Shown: positions 25,846-35,818, counted from the stretch's first letter. The stretch is DNA of 64,000 nucleotides from Anaerosporobacter mobilis DSM 15930 (GCF_900142955.1 NZ_FRCP01000014.1:148876-212875), one strand, 5' to 3'. Translations and numbers: made by a program. The notes: generated by a model not told the origin, from the letters alone.

Positions 25846-26841
25846 ATGCATTTGATTAAGAGATACGTTGAAGAAGTCTTAATACATGTAACTTTTTTAA
25901 AGAGAAAATCAGTTAAGGAAGATATCTATAAAAAAATTGAAGAGGAAGCTGTAAAACAAGGGAATAAGAGTGTGGAAAGTATGTCTGAAGAAGAAACGTT
26001 GAAGGTTTTAGATGCTCTCGGAGATCCCAGGGAATTAGGAAGAGGTTATTGTAGATGTAAGAGCAAGATTATTGGGAAAGAAAGTGCCGCATCCTATCAA
26101 AGAGTATTATTGTTGTCGTTAATCTTTGTAGTTATTGGTAATGTGGTAGCTTACCTTTGCATGGACACCGGTAATGGTAACGAAGTGGGCGCATTGTTTA
26201 TTTTGAAAAACCTAGTAATTAGCCTTGTTGTTATATATGTATTCATAACGTTGATTTTTTACATTGCAAATTATATTCGTAAGAATGAAGAGGAAAAAGA
26301 AGAACATTCAAGAGGAAAATGGACAGTATTTCATCTACGTTATCCAAAGATTAAGAGACCGAATAAGAGAATGGATTACATAATTGGTTTGTTTCTTAAA
26401 ATAGTTTTACTAGTTGTAATTTATGTTGCAGGTACTCATCTGTTTGTAGGTGCGGTAGTAAGAGACGGCGAGAATATTCAAAGAATCCCTCTTTTCGTAG
26501 CTGGGCGTATTCAAGATTTTAAAGTATTCATAACTATTATGCTAATGGTATCGATGGGGTATAATATAGCTGCAATATGGAGAAATCGTCCGGATTTTGT
26601 ACTGTTGATCTGGAAAGGAACCTCTACGATATTGAATGCGATTGGTGGTTTCTTCTTGTTCAGATTCCCAGGAATCTGGAATGCGGATTTTGCTAATCAA
26701 ATGCAAAGTACGGGGGTTACAACAATTGCTTGGCAATCAATTTCGATGCAAAGTATAGCAAACTTCTCCGTGGCAGTTATTTTGTTTATTGCAGCGGTTG
26801 ATATGTTGCATGCATTCTATCGATTCTTTGCTAATATTTGA
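25846..26841 (+). CDS. Membrane protein with N-terminal HAAS/DUF1700-like domain
   Basis: A 331-residue protein. The first 70 residues are helical and charged, with a pattern close to HAAS/DUF1700 domains (RKSVKEDIYKKIEEEA, then LGDPRELGRGY). Six or so membrane helices follow at about 85-105, 118-140, 180-200, 225-245, 260-285 and 305-325. HAAS domains usually occur beside PadR regulators and have a sensory or scaffold role; no PadR gene is seen here. It is cotranscribed with the glycerophosphodiesterase. Function unknown. Confidence 0.65.
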   Translation: MHLIKRYVEEVLIHVTFLKRKSVKEDIYKKIEEEAVKQGNKSVESMSEEETLKVLDALGDPRELGRGYCRCKSKIIGKESAASYQRVLLLSLIFVVIGNVVAYLCMDTGNGNEVGALFILKNLVISLVVIYVFITLIFYIANYIRKNEEEKEEHSRGKWTVFHLRYPKIKRPNKRMDYIIGLFLKIVLLVVIYVAGTHLFVGAVVRDGENIQRIPLFVAGRIQDFKVFITIMLMVSMGYNIAAIWRNRPDFVLLIWKGTSTILNAIGGFFLFRFPGIWNADFANQMQSTGVTTIAWQSISMQSIANFSVAVILFIAAVDMLHAFYRFFANI

Positions 26842-26950
26842 CCAAAGCCAGACGGATTATCTGATTAATTTTCAGTCTTCAATTCCCTTGACTATAATGA
26901 TTACGAGTGATCTCTTGAATTATATATTAATAAGTGAATAAGTAAAGAAA

Positions 26951-26985
26951 ACGACAATCTCAAAAAAATAAAGATTGTCGTTTTT
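26951..26985. terminator. Bidirectional terminator
   Basis: ACGACAATCT (26951-26960) pairs perfectly with AGATTGTCGT (26972-26981). T-runs flank both sides, so it can end the membrane-protein transcript and the convergent aminotransferase transcript. Confidence 0.85.
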
Positions 26986-27002
26986 GATTGTATTATCAAT
27001 AA

Positions 27003-28103
27003 TTAACGATTACAAACTTCCTTAATCACAGCAAGAAGTTCATCATTCTTTTCAGGTGACATGAAGCAGAAACGTATATAATGGTCATCTAAGAAAGGAA
27101 AGGTTGAACAATCTCGAATCATCAATCCGTTGCGAATAGCTGCTTCGAATAAGTCGTTAGAAGTAACGGTATCGTCAAGGGTTTTACATAATATAAAATT
27201 AGCCGTTGATGGGTAGTATTTAATGTTTGAAACACCGTCAAGATATGTGTAGATTCGTTTGCGTTCTGTATTAATCAATTGCTTCGTTGAATTAATATAT
27301 TCTATATCATTGAACATGATTTCACCAGCGATTGCGGCTAGAGAGTTAATCGTCCAAGGGTTTTTCTTGTTATTAATTTCTTTGATTAGGTCAGTGTTAC
27401 CACATATTGCATAACCCAAACGCAAACCAGGAGCAGCGAAGAATTTGGAGATGCCACGTAAAATAATAATATTATTATAATCATTCGTTAAAGGAACGCT
27501 ACTTATCTGCTCCATATCAGGTGCAAATTCAATGTAAGTTTCATCCACCATAACAAAGATATCATTTCTCTTACAGTGATCAAGAATCTTACGCATGTCT
27601 TTACGATGGATACTACCTGATGTTGGGTTGTTCGGATTACAGATGATAAGCAAATCGATATCGGAAGTTAATTTGGAACAAAGGAGTTCAATATTTAATT
27701 TGAAATCATCTTCTTCTTGTAAAGCGAAGTAGAAGGAACTTCCACCACCAAGGGAAACCTCACGTTCGTATTCGGAATAGGTTGGACCGATTATCAATGC
27801 CTTTTTAGGAGATTTGATTTGTATCATTAAAGAGATGAGCTCTGTTGAACCGTTTCCAACGATAATGTTCGAAGCATCTGTATGCGCATAGGTTGCAATG
27901 CAATTACGTAGAGAAGTATACTCTCGGTCTGGATAAGTGGTTATGGCATCTATATGGGAAGCTAAGCACTCACGTAATTGATACGATACACCAAGCGGAT
28001 TGACATTCGCACTGAAGGAAGTGATATCTTCTTTTTTGATACCATAAACTCGTTCAATGGCTTCTAAGTCGCTTCCATGAAAATGATCTTTATGTTTAAT
28101 CAT
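27003..28103 (-). CDS. PLP-dependent aminotransferase, HisC/CobD-like
   Basis: A 366-residue fold-type I aminotransferase. It starts with HGSDLEAIERVYG, and NVNPLG and TYPD follow in the substrate-binding arm. The core has VGNGSTELI (phosphate binding), CNPNNPTSG, MVDETYIEF and LRGISKFFAAPGLRLGY, whose lysine should bind pyridoxal phosphate. The N-terminal HG-D motif and overall length resemble threonine-phosphate decarboxylase CobD as much as histidinol-phosphate aminotransferase HisC. Neither cobalamin nor histidine genes are nearby, so the substrate is left open. The start has AAAGGAT upstream on the minus strand. Confidence 0.82.
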   Translation of the reverse strand: MIKHKDHFHGSDLEAIERVYGIKKEDITSFSANVNPLGVSYQLRECLASHIDAITTYPDREYTSLRNCIATYAHTDASNIIVGNGSTELISLMIQIKSPKKALIIGPTYSEYEREVSLGGGSSFYFALQEEDDFKLNIELLCSKLTSDIDLLIICNPNNPTSGSIHRKDMRKILDHCKRNDIFVMVDETYIEFAPDMEQISSVPLTNDYNNIIILRGISKFFAAPGLRLGYAICGNTDLIKEINNKKNPWTINSLAAIAGEIMFNDIEYINSTKQLINTERKRIYTYLDGVSNIKYYPSTANFILCKTLDDTVTSNDLFEAAIRNGLMIRDCSTFPFLDDHYIRFCFMSPEKNDELLAVIKEVCNR

Positions 28104-28227
28104 GTTAATTCATCCTTTCATATTTCTAATCTATAGCAATTTCTTTAGAACCTATGATAGCACTTTTCATTCTTAACTACAACAGTAACCTAATTAGCAA
28201 ATTAAGTTGATAGAGTTCGAAAAAAGT

Positions 28228-28256
28228 AGAAACCATGTTCCATGTATGATATAATA
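28228..28256 (+). promoter_or_regulatory. Extended -10 promoter of the DUF5717-type operon
   Basis: TGATATAAT at 28248-28256 provides an extended -10 box. The -35 position (TAGAAA at 28228, 17-base spacing) is weak. It lies about 80 bases before the first gene of the four-gene operon. Confidence 0.55.
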
Positions 28257-28334
28257 TCAATCAAGATGTGAATAATAGGTTACTATGTGGGTGGTATCAC
28301 AAAATAGTATCAATAAATTATGTAGGTGATAATA

Positions 28335-31300
28335 GTGAAAGAGAAAATCACACAATTTTCAAGAGGAAACTTCGAATATGAGTTACCTAGGGTAATTCTT
28401 TCTGACGAACAGATTATAGTGGATGTGGAACAGGGAAGTACTTATTATGGCTGTTTTACAATTACGACGCAAGACCATATAGAGATGAAGGGACTTGTGT
28501 ATTCGTCGAGCCGTTTATTAGTAATTACGGAGGAACAATTCCGCGGAGATGAGAATGTAATTCAATATAGATTTAAAGCCTCAGGATTACAAGCTCGCGA
28601 CGAAGAAAAAGGCACTATCACATGTGTTACGAGCATAGGGGAATTCGAGTTGCCATTTCACTTTCGTGTTATTCCGCCATATTGCATTACGAAGAAGGGT
28701 GAAGTAAAGGATTTATTCCACTTCACGAATCTAGCGAAAGAAGATCCTTTAACAGCAATAAGTTTATTTAAGACAGATGAGTTTGTTAATGTGTTTTTGA
28801 AAAAAGAGCCAACATACCTAGCGATATATGATTCATTAATGAAAAGTTCTTCAGCGAGTCAGGCTATGGAAGAATTCCTAATTGCAATACATAAAAAACT
28901 ACCTGTTGAAATTGATATAGATAAAAAAGAATTATATTTTGAAGTTAATAAAGATCCTTTCATGGAAAAAATCTATATAACTCGAAGTAATTGGGGGTAT
29001 TCAGAGATTAAATTATTTACCGATGCGCCATTCATTAAACTAGATCATAAGGTTTTATGGACGGATAATTTTGCTTTGAATAGCTATCCACTTGAAGTGG
29101 TATTGGATCCAAGTAAGATGCGCGTGGGTAATAATTATGGACGGATTATCATTAAGACGGTTCACCAGACAATTATTGTTCCGGTAATCTGTAAGGTGCC
29201 TCACAAAGGACAAGTAGGTAGTTCGCAAGTAACTCACTTGAGACGTCATGAGTTACAATTAACTAAGAACTATTTGAATTTTCGTATGAACAAGATTGAT
29301 TTACCAAGTTACATACAAGAAACGAATGCGGTGCTTAGTAGCTTAACAATTCTTGATGATGATATTTATTATGATTTAGCGAGAACGCATCTATATATCA
29401 TATCGGATAATCATGAGATGGCAAGAGAGATGCTTGCCAATTTTGCGAATCGTATTGACGGAAGTAAAAGCAATGCGGTTGCTTACTGTGCATTTCAATA
29501 TCTAAATGCTTTATATAAGAAGGACAAAGAAGTAATTGACGCAGCGGTAGAAACAATTCGAGAGTACTACGAGAAAGAAGCTGATTGGAGAATTCTTTGG
29601 TTTTTACTTTATCTGGATAAAAAATACGATTCTAATAAATTACACAAGTTAAAAGACATTCGAAGAGTATGCGAGTTAGGATGTAAAAGTCCAATCATGT
29701 ATTATGAAGCATGTATGGTATTCAATTCGGACCCATCTTTATTGCATGAGTTAGGTAGTTTTGAACGTGTCTTCTTAAATTGGGGGGCGAAAGAGTGCTA
29801 CTTAAATCAAGAAGTAATTGTACAGTATGCATATCTAGCAGCTAGGGAAAAAACATTCTCAGGAGTAATTTATCATACGTTAGTACGTCTCTATCAAGAG
29901 AAGGCTATGACAGATATCTTATATGCAATTTGTGCATTGCTAATTAAGAGTGAGAAGACAGATAATAAATATTTTGAATGGTATCGATTAGGCGTGGAGG
30001 CGCAGTTAAAATTAACGAGTCTTCATGAGTATTATATGTATGCCATCAATGAGGATGAAGATGCATGCCTTAGTCGCCCGATTTATCTGTATTATATATA
30101 CAACAGTAATCTTTCTGATAATCGAAAGGCATTTTTGTATGCACAGATTATAAGAAATAAAGAAGAAAATCCATCAATATATAAGACGTATCAAAAGCAG
30201 ATGGAACGTTTTATGTATCGTCAATTGCATGCAAGGCAGATTAATAGAAATCTAGCAGTGATCTATAATGACTTATTACCACCTGAGAAATTAGATGAAA
30301 CAGTAGCAAGAGATCTTTCTGTATTGATGTATTATCATGAAATAACTTGCTATAATCCGAATATCAAAGGTGTTTATGTTGTGCATAAAGAATTAGAGAA
30401 TGAGATCTATCAGCCATTGAAAGAAGGAAGAACAGTAATTCCTGTATTCACAGAGAATGCGCAGATATTCTTTGTGGATAATACTGACAATAGATATTAT
30501 GAAACAATTCCTTATGAAGTTAGACAATTAATGGACTATACTAAATACGCTGAAGTTTGTTTTGTCTATGAAAAAGAAAACCCGCTATTAATTCTGAATC
30601 TAGCGGAGTTAGTTTTGAATTATCATAGTAATACACAGGATATAGTCTTGCTATATAAGCTTGCTATACAGATTCCTAATCTGCAAGCATGGTGCTATAA
30701 GAAGTATCTACTCGCACTAATTAAGCATTACCATGACCATTATGACGGAGAATTACTAGATGAATATCTGAAAGAAGTAGACATGAAATCGCTTACGGAA
30801 TCAGAACGTATAGATATGATGGAGTATATGATTATACGTGATTTAACGGACAAGGCGATGGAGTCAATAGGACGTTTTGGTAGTACCCTAGTACCACAGA
30901 ATCGTCTTCATAAACTATGCCTTAAATTGGTAACGAATACGCCAGAACGTGATGAAGTATTGGTTTATCTTTGTCATGAAGTGTTTAAAACGGGAAAATG
31001 TCAAGATGTGATATTGGAATATCTTGTTACGTATTTTCAAGGTACATCAAAAGAGATGTTAGCAATTTGGAAGGAAGCGCATGCTCGTAATATGAAGCTT
31101 ACTTCCTACGAGGAACGACTTTTAGGTCAGGTATTATTTACAGAAAATCATAATGTTTTAGTAGGGGATGTGTTCTTATCTTACTATCCTGTAGGCGATA
31201 ATAGAATCTTAATACGTGGATTTATTACGTATTACGCATATCAATATTTGTTAAAAGATCTAGAGATAGAAGAATCTCTATTCCCTATAATGAAGAAAGA

Positions 31301-31880
31301 GATTGCGACCGAAGAGAATGAGTTTTGTAATATCGCATTATTAAGATACTATAGTACACTCGATGTGTTAACAGAGGAAGAGGTTAACTTTGTAGATTTT
31401 CAAGTGCATCGTCTAACGAAGAAAGGCATTGTAATGCCATTCTTCAAAGATTTTAAGGGTAAAGTTGCACTATCAGAGTTACTATTCAATAAATACTATG
31501 TTTCGTATCGCACAGCGAAAGATAAAAAAGTAATTATTCATTATTATATGGATCGTAGTGAAGATTCGGAGTCGAATGAATACATTACAGAGCAGATGAA
31601 GGAAGTATTTGAAGGTATCTATGTAAAAGAATTCATGCTGTTTAGTCAGGAAGAGTTATTATACTATATTACAGAAGATGGTGGTGAAGAAGAAAAGGCA
31701 TCAGATTGTATTGAAGCGGGAGAAGTATCTTGTATGAGTCAAGATGTGGATACAAAATTTGATTTAATCAATCTAATGATAACGTCTTATCAGATGCAAG
31801 ATGAGAAGACTTTAATAGATACCATGAAGCAATATGTAACACAGAGTTATAGTATTGATGAATTATTAAAACCATTATAA
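28335..31880 (+). CDS. Large DUF5717-type protein with tandem beta domains and helical repeats
   Basis: About 1,181 residues with no signal peptide or membrane helix, so probably cytoplasmic. The first 120 residues form a beta-rich, Ig-like domain (RGNFEYELPRVILSD to FRVIPPYC). A second beta domain covers about residues 190-295. The remaining 850 residues look like TPR-type helical repeats rich in Tyr, Leu and Glu. It resembles the Lachnospiraceae family I recall as DUF5717, of unknown function. I place the start at the GTG 28335 because TAGGTGA lies seven bases before it; another GTG is at 28326. It heads a four-gene operon with the Hsp70-like gene. A scaffold role for this protein is inference only. 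Confidence 0.7.
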   Translation: MKEKITQFSRGNFEYELPRVILSDEQIIVDVEQGSTYYGCFTITTQDHIEMKGLVYSSSRLLVITEEQFRGDENVIQYRFKASGLQARDEEKGTITCVTSIGEFELPFHFRVIPPYCITKKGEVKDLFHFTNLAKEDPLTAISLFKTDEFVNVFLKKEPTYLAIYDSLMKSSSASQAMEEFLIAIHKKLPVEIDIDKKELYFEVNKDPFMEKIYITRSNWGYSEIKLFTDAPFIKLDHKVLWTDNFALNSYPLEVVLDPSKMRVGNNYGRIIIKTVHQTIIVPVICKVPHKGQVGSSQVTHLRRHELQLTKNYLNFRMNKIDLPSYIQETNAVLSSLTILDDDIYYDLARTHLYIISDNHEMAREMLANFANRIDGSKSNAVAYCAFQYLNALYKKDKEVIDAAVETIREYYEKEADWRILWFLLYLDKKYDSNKLHKLKDIRRVCELGCKSPIMYYEACMVFNSDPSLLHELGSFERVFLNWGAKECYLNQEVIVQYAYLAAREKTFSGVIYHTLVRLYQEKAMTDILYAICALLIKSEKTDNKYFEWYRLGVEAQLKLTSLHEYYMYAINEDEDACLSRPIYLYYIYNSNLSDNRKAFLYAQIIRNKEENPSIYKTYQKQMERFMYRQLHARQINRNLAVIYNDLLPPEKLDETVARDLSVLMYYHEITCYNPNIKGVYVVHKELENEIYQPLKEGRTVIPVFTENAQIFFVDNTDNRYYETIPYEVRQLMDYTKYAEVCFVYEKENPLLILNLAELVLNYHSNTQDIVLLYKLAIQIPNLQAWCYKKYLLALIKHYHDHYDGELLDEYLKEVDMKSLTESERIDMMEYMIIRDLTDKAMESIGRFGSTLVPQNRLHKLCLKLVTNTPERDEVLVYLCHEVFKTGKCQDVILEYLVTYFQGTSKEMLAIWKEAHARNMKLTSYEERLLGQVLFTENHNVLVGDVFLSYYPVGDNRILIRGFITYYAYQYLLKDLEIEESLFPIMKKEIATEENEFCNIALLRYYSTLDVLTEEEVNFVDFQVHRLTKKGIVMPFFKDFKGKVALSELLFNKYYVSYRTAKDKKVIIHYYMDRSEDSESNEYITEQMKEVFEGIYVKEFMLFSQEELLYYITEDGGEEEKASDCIEAGEVSCMSQDVDTKFDLINLMITSYQMQDEKTLIDTMKQYVTQSYSIDELLKPL

Positions 31881-31932
31881 GTTATTCCTATATAATTACC
31901 AGAAGGAGCAATGATTTCGGAAAGGAGTTAGA

Positions 31933-33207
31933 ATGACAGAAGAGAGAAAATTATTGGTTGGATTTGACTTATGTAATGATTTTTCGCAAATAAGCTGTTA
32001 TAACAGAAAGTCATTTGAGCCGGAATCCATCTGTTATACCGATGATGATACGAAGTATATGATACCTACTGTATTAGCTGTAAGAAAAGACACGAAGGAA
32101 TGGTTGTTTGGTGAAGATGCAATTGCTAAAGTGAAGTTAGACCAAGCTGTTCTAATTGATCAATTAGTTGATAGAATCTGCAAAAGAGAAGATTTCTATG
32201 TCTTTGATGTGAAGATATCACCAGAAGCAGTACTTGAAAAATACTTTAGGAAATGTCTTAGCTTATTAAAACGCTATTACCCTAATGATATGGTAGCTAA
32301 ATTAGTAGTTACAATACCTGTACTTGATCTTAATTTAATCAAGACGATCTATAAAGCCTTAGAAGCACTTGCCTTAGAAAAAGATCGTGTGTCGATACAA
32401 AGTCACAAGCAGAGTGCAGTGAATTTTGCTATGAGCCAGAATCGTGACTTATGGATGAATGATGTAGGTGTCTTTGACTTTGAAGAGAATGGACTTCAGT
32501 ATTACCAGTTAAAGATTAATAGAAAACATGTACCTATGACCATAACAGTTACACATAAAGATTTATCCGATACCTTGAGCTATGATTTGCTTGAAGATCT
32601 TGATGATAAGGAAAGTTTATCTTATATCTTCGAAAACCTGGCTAAAAGTGTACTTTATAAACAGTTGGTAACAACGCTTTATATGACGGGAAAAGGTTTC
32701 GAAGGAACTTGGGCCGATGAAGTGTTTAAACATCTATGTGCAGGGCGCCGTGTGTTTAAGGGACAGAACCTTTATACGAAGGGGGCTTGTTACTATGCAA
32801 GGCAATTATCAGGTGATGGACGAGCGGAAGATTTTATATATCTAACAGAAGAGATGATTGCTAGTTCTATTGGCATAACACTGTATAAAGATGCACGGTT
32901 GAATGAGTATACTTTAGTGAAAGCAGGGGCTCTTTGGTATGAAGCAAGTTGTGAGGTCAGGCTGATTTTAGATGATATGGATGAAATAATAATTAGTGTT
33001 CAGGATTTATATAGCAAAGAAGTTCATAAACATGAAATCTCTTTGGCGGCATTAGAAAAAAGGCCTCCTAAGATGACAAGAATTGAACTTAGAATTACTT
33101 TTGATGATCCTAATACATGTATAGTAACGGTCAAGGATATGGGATTTGGTGAGTATTTCCCTTCGACCAATCAAGTGATAGAGCAGACGATTATGTTGTC
33201 TTACTAA
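31933..33207 (+). CDS. Degenerate Hsp70/actin-fold protein, DUF5716-type
   Basis: A 424-residue protein whose segments follow the order of an Hsp70 nucleotide-binding domain. LLVGFDLCNDFSQIS corresponds to phosphate-1 (GIDLGTTNS type), IPTVLAVRKD and WLFGEDA to the PSVVAF/VGDAA region, VTIPVLDLN to VTVPAYFN, and IQSHKQSAVNFAM to the NEPTAAALA helix. GVFDFEENG sits at phosphate-2 but lacks the usual GGG. LYMTGKGFEGTW sits at the adenosine motif. There is no peptide-binding domain; the last 100 residues form a separate beta-rich module. The family name is from memory. Nucleotide hydrolysis may be weak or absent. It probably works with the large neighbouring repeat protein. Confidence 0.7.
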   Translation: MTEERKLLVGFDLCNDFSQISCYNRKSFEPESICYTDDDTKYMIPTVLAVRKDTKEWLFGEDAIAKVKLDQAVLIDQLVDRICKREDFYVFDVKISPEAVLEKYFRKCLSLLKRYYPNDMVAKLVVTIPVLDLNLIKTIYKALEALALEKDRVSIQSHKQSAVNFAMSQNRDLWMNDVGVFDFEENGLQYYQLKINRKHVPMTITVTHKDLSDTLSYDLLEDLDDKESLSYIFENLAKSVLYKQLVTTLYMTGKGFEGTWADEVFKHLCAGRRVFKGQNLYTKGACYYARQLSGDGRAEDFIYLTEEMIASSIGITLYKDARLNEYTLVKAGALWYEASCEVRLILDDMDEIIISVQDLYSKEVHKHEISLAALEKRPPKMTRIELRITFDDPNTCIVTVKDMGFGEYFPSTNQVIEQTIMLSY

Positions 33208-33229
33208 GATTCAAAAAAGGAGTACAGTT

Positions 33230-34069
33230 ATGGGAAAATTAATCTTTTGTACAGGCCAAGTTACACAAAAACCGTATACCTTTCCATTTTCTAAGACGAA
33301 AATCTATTCTATGGAGGAATTAAATTATTATCTATATAATAATATCTATCTAATTTCAGAGGATACATTCCAGTATTCGCTATGTGATTGGATTGAGAAT
33401 GAGTTGCTATTACCGGAAGTGGCAGACAAGATCCGTAACTTATTAAACCGCCGTAATCATCTTAAGGATGTTGTTGTTAGTCTATTGTGTAGTGCAGATT
33501 ATTATACAGAACAACAGATTCGTGAACTAATTCAAGTGATGGAACAGATTGAGCGGATGCCAATGATTAAGAAAAGGAAAATTAAAGCAGATAATTATCT
33601 TATGTATGGACAGTATGCGAAAGCATCCTCGGAGTATGAGGCGATTGTGGATGCCAAAGAGGCGGCTGTGTTTTCCGGGGTTGAATATGGAGATATCTAT
33701 CATAATTTAGCTGTTGCGAAGGCTAGAACAATATCAGCTTCAGAAGCAGCGAAATACTATTTATTAGCGTATAGACGAAATCAAAGGGAAGAATCGTTGG
33801 TACAGTATCTATATGCATTGTTATTGTCAAAGAATACGGAAGAATTCAAGGCAGCCTGTGAGGAATTCGCTATATCAAGGGAACGTCAAGAACAATTAGA
33901 GGAAGATATCTTCGTTAAGGAACTTGCAGCACTTGAAACAGCGGATTATGAAAGTATTGAGCGATTAAGTGATTTGAAGAAAGAGGGTAAAGTAGCGCAG
34001 TACTACAGGGAACTCAAAAACACAATCCGACAATATAAGGATACCTATCGTAAAGGAATCCTTTCATAG
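33230..34069 (+). CDS. Hypothetical TPR-like protein of the Hsp70-like operon
   Basis: A 279-residue soluble, mostly helical protein. Residues 110-210 contain TPR-like helix pairs (NYLMYGQYAKASSEYEAIV, then YHNLAVAKART and AAKYYLLAYRRN). The N-terminal 40 residues have a short beta segment (KLIFCTGQVTQKPYTFPF). I recognise no named family. It has an AAAGGAG site and lies 22 bases after the Hsp70-like gene and 16 bases before the next, so it is surely cotranscribed. It could be an adaptor between the actin-fold protein and the membrane partner; this is inference. Confidence 0.65.
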   Translation: MGKLIFCTGQVTQKPYTFPFSKTKIYSMEELNYYLYNNIYLISEDTFQYSLCDWIENELLLPEVADKIRNLLNRRNHLKDVVVSLLCSADYYTEQQIRELIQVMEQIERMPMIKKRKIKADNYLMYGQYAKASSEYEAIVDAKEAAVFSGVEYGDIYHNLAVAKARTISASEAAKYYLLAYRRNQREESLVQYLYALLLSKNTEEFKAACEEFAISRERQEQLEEDIFVKELAALETADYESIERLSDLKKEGKVAQYYRELKNTIRQYKDTYRKGILS

Positions 34070-34085
34070 ACTAGGAGTCAAGAAA

Positions 34086-35378
34086 ATGGGATTATTTAGC
34101 ATATTAAAGAAAAAAAAGAGGCTAGAAGAAAAGGATACTGGTCAAGAATTTCTAGAAATGGCATACGCTATGAAGAAGTTAAATCAAGAAAGACTTGACG
34201 ACGAAGCGAATCGTAAAGTTATTGATGCAGATAAAAAAGGTACTACTGATAAAGAAGACAATTTTTCAATGGAGATGGAATCTTATGAGGTTGATCTTGA
34301 TTCTAAGCCAGATAGAGAACGTTATATCAGAGGGTATTGTGAGCAGATTATAGAAGCTACAAGGCAGAATGAAGAGGCCAAATTAGAGTATCAAACAGTA
34401 ACGTCTTACTTGACGGATATACAAAAGATTGATCGTATTGAAGGGGAAGAAAGAGAAGTACTTGTTGATACTGCAAGAAATCTTGTTACGTTGTCAAGAG
34501 AGCGTCACGAGTATCAGGATAAGCGTGAAATCAAACTTTCTGAGAAACAATATAAGTATTACGAGAAGAATGAGCAGAAGCTTCCAGAAGATATCAAGAA
34601 GTTAGAGGAATATGAAGCCTATAACACAAAAATCAAGAATGATATGCGCCATCTTGAAGGAGAGAAAAGTGTATTAAAACATCAGAAGAAAGAATATGCT
34701 GCATCTCAACGTTATCTTAAGAAGATAGCCATAACGACTTCGGTACTTGTGGTAACAATGTTTGCTTTATTCTATGTACTTGATTCGGTGGCAGGAAAAG
34801 ACATGCAACTACCGTTTTTGTTAACGGTAGCTTTAGCTGGTATAAGTGGATTATTCATATTTTTAGAAGGTCGTAAGAACGCATATAATTTAAAGTTAGC
34901 ACAAATTAAGTTGAACAAGGCAATTACTATGTTGAATACGGTTAAGATTAAATATGTAAATAGTACAAATTGCATCGACTATACTTGTAAGAAGTATAAC
35001 GTTAATAGTGCATTAGAGCTTCGTTTTCAATGGGAACAATATTGCAAGGCGAAAAAGATGCAGTTAGAGCTTGTGCGTAATACAGAAAGAATGAATGACT
35101 TTAATATAAAGCTTATGGATCAATTGAAACAGTATGAAGTATCAGATCTTGATATATGGACATATCAAGCAGCGGCACTTATTGATAGCAAAGAAATGGT
35201 AGAGATAAGACATCGACTTAATCTAAGACGCCAAAAGATTCGTGAACGAATTGAATACAATACAAAAATCAAGGAAAAAGGTTTTGCACAATTGTCTGAT
35301 TTGGTAGAAAAGATACCAGAAGCAAAACAAGAAGTTGCGAAAGTATTGGAAGAATATCATATCGGTGTATCCGTATAG
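34086..35378 (+). CDS. Coiled-coil membrane protein of the Hsp70-like operon
   Basis: A 430-residue protein with a highly charged N-terminal half (about residues 1-215) forming long coiled coils. Two adjacent membrane helices follow (about 219-238 and 244-260, IAITTSVLVVTMFALFYVL and LLTVALAGISGLFIFL), then a second coiled-coil half. With two helices both ends should face the cytoplasm, making it a plausible membrane anchor for the soluble operon products. No named family is recognised. It is the last gene of the operon; the next unit starts with the Trp T-box promoter 130 bases later. Confidence 0.65.
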   Translation: MGLFSILKKKKRLEEKDTGQEFLEMAYAMKKLNQERLDDEANRKVIDADKKGTTDKEDNFSMEMESYEVDLDSKPDRERYIRGYCEQIIEATRQNEEAKLEYQTVTSYLTDIQKIDRIEGEEREVLVDTARNLVTLSRERHEYQDKREIKLSEKQYKYYEKNEQKLPEDIKKLEEYEAYNTKIKNDMRHLEGEKSVLKHQKKEYAASQRYLKKIAITTSVLVVTMFALFYVLDSVAGKDMQLPFLLTVALAGISGLFIFLEGRKNAYNLKLAQIKLNKAITMLNTVKIKYVNSTNCIDYTCKKYNVNSALELRFQWEQYCKAKKMQLELVRNTERMNDFNIKLMDQLKQYEVSDLDIWTYQAAALIDSKEMVEIRHRLNLRRQKIRERIEYNTKIKEKGFAQLSDLVEKIPEAKQEVAKVLEEYHIGVSV

Positions 35379-35510
35379 GTATAGAAGTATAGATATTTAA
35401 CCGTATGGATAACCATAAGACTATTCGGCATGTCTGGCTATAATGATATATAGATATCGTAAGTTATGGTATCTATGAATAAATAATATACAAAAAAGTT
35501 ACAGTTGTCG

Positions 35511-35539
35511 TTGACAAAACGTATAAACGTGAGTATGAT
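35511..35539 (+). promoter_or_regulatory. Promoter of the tryptophan T-box/trpXYZ unit
   Basis: TTGACA at 35511-35516 and TATGAT at 35534-35539 are separated by 17 bases. Transcription would begin near 35546, immediately before stem I of the T-box. Confidence 0.75.
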
Positions 35540-35545
35540 ATAAGC

Positions 35546-35818
35546 AATGAATATGAAAAAACCGTTGAGAAAGAGGAGTAATTCTTATACGATATCACAG
35601 AGAGCTGCTGTTGGTGGGAATGCAGTATGGAGTGTATGAATGAATGGGCTTTCGAGGGCAACCCCGAATATTTAGTAGGCGTTGACGGGAACCATACCTG
35701 TTACAAATATGGCACATATGATAGTATGTGAAAAGAGTGGGCATTAGCCAATTTGAGTGGTACCGCGGAATTGTTAGAATCCGTCTCAGGAATATTTTTC
35801 TTGAGGCGTTTTTTTTAT
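35546..35818 (+). promoter_or_regulatory. T-box leader with UGG (Trp) specifier
   Basis: Stem I contains the AGAGAG S-turn (35599-35604), a GCTGC/GCAG distal stem, and GAA-TGG-GC, placing TGG (35645-35647) in the specifier loop. The antiterminator core is TGGTACCGCGG (35758-35768). It is followed by a terminator CGTCTCA/TGAGGCG with eight T residues ending near 35818. Uncharged tRNA-Trp should bind, stabilise the antiterminator and turn on the transporter genes when tryptophan is scarce. Confidence 0.9.

Noticed and set aside
27003..28103. Naming the aminotransferase hisC.
   Set aside because: N-terminal HG-D motif and lack of histidine genes nearby leave CobD or another aminotransferase equally possible.
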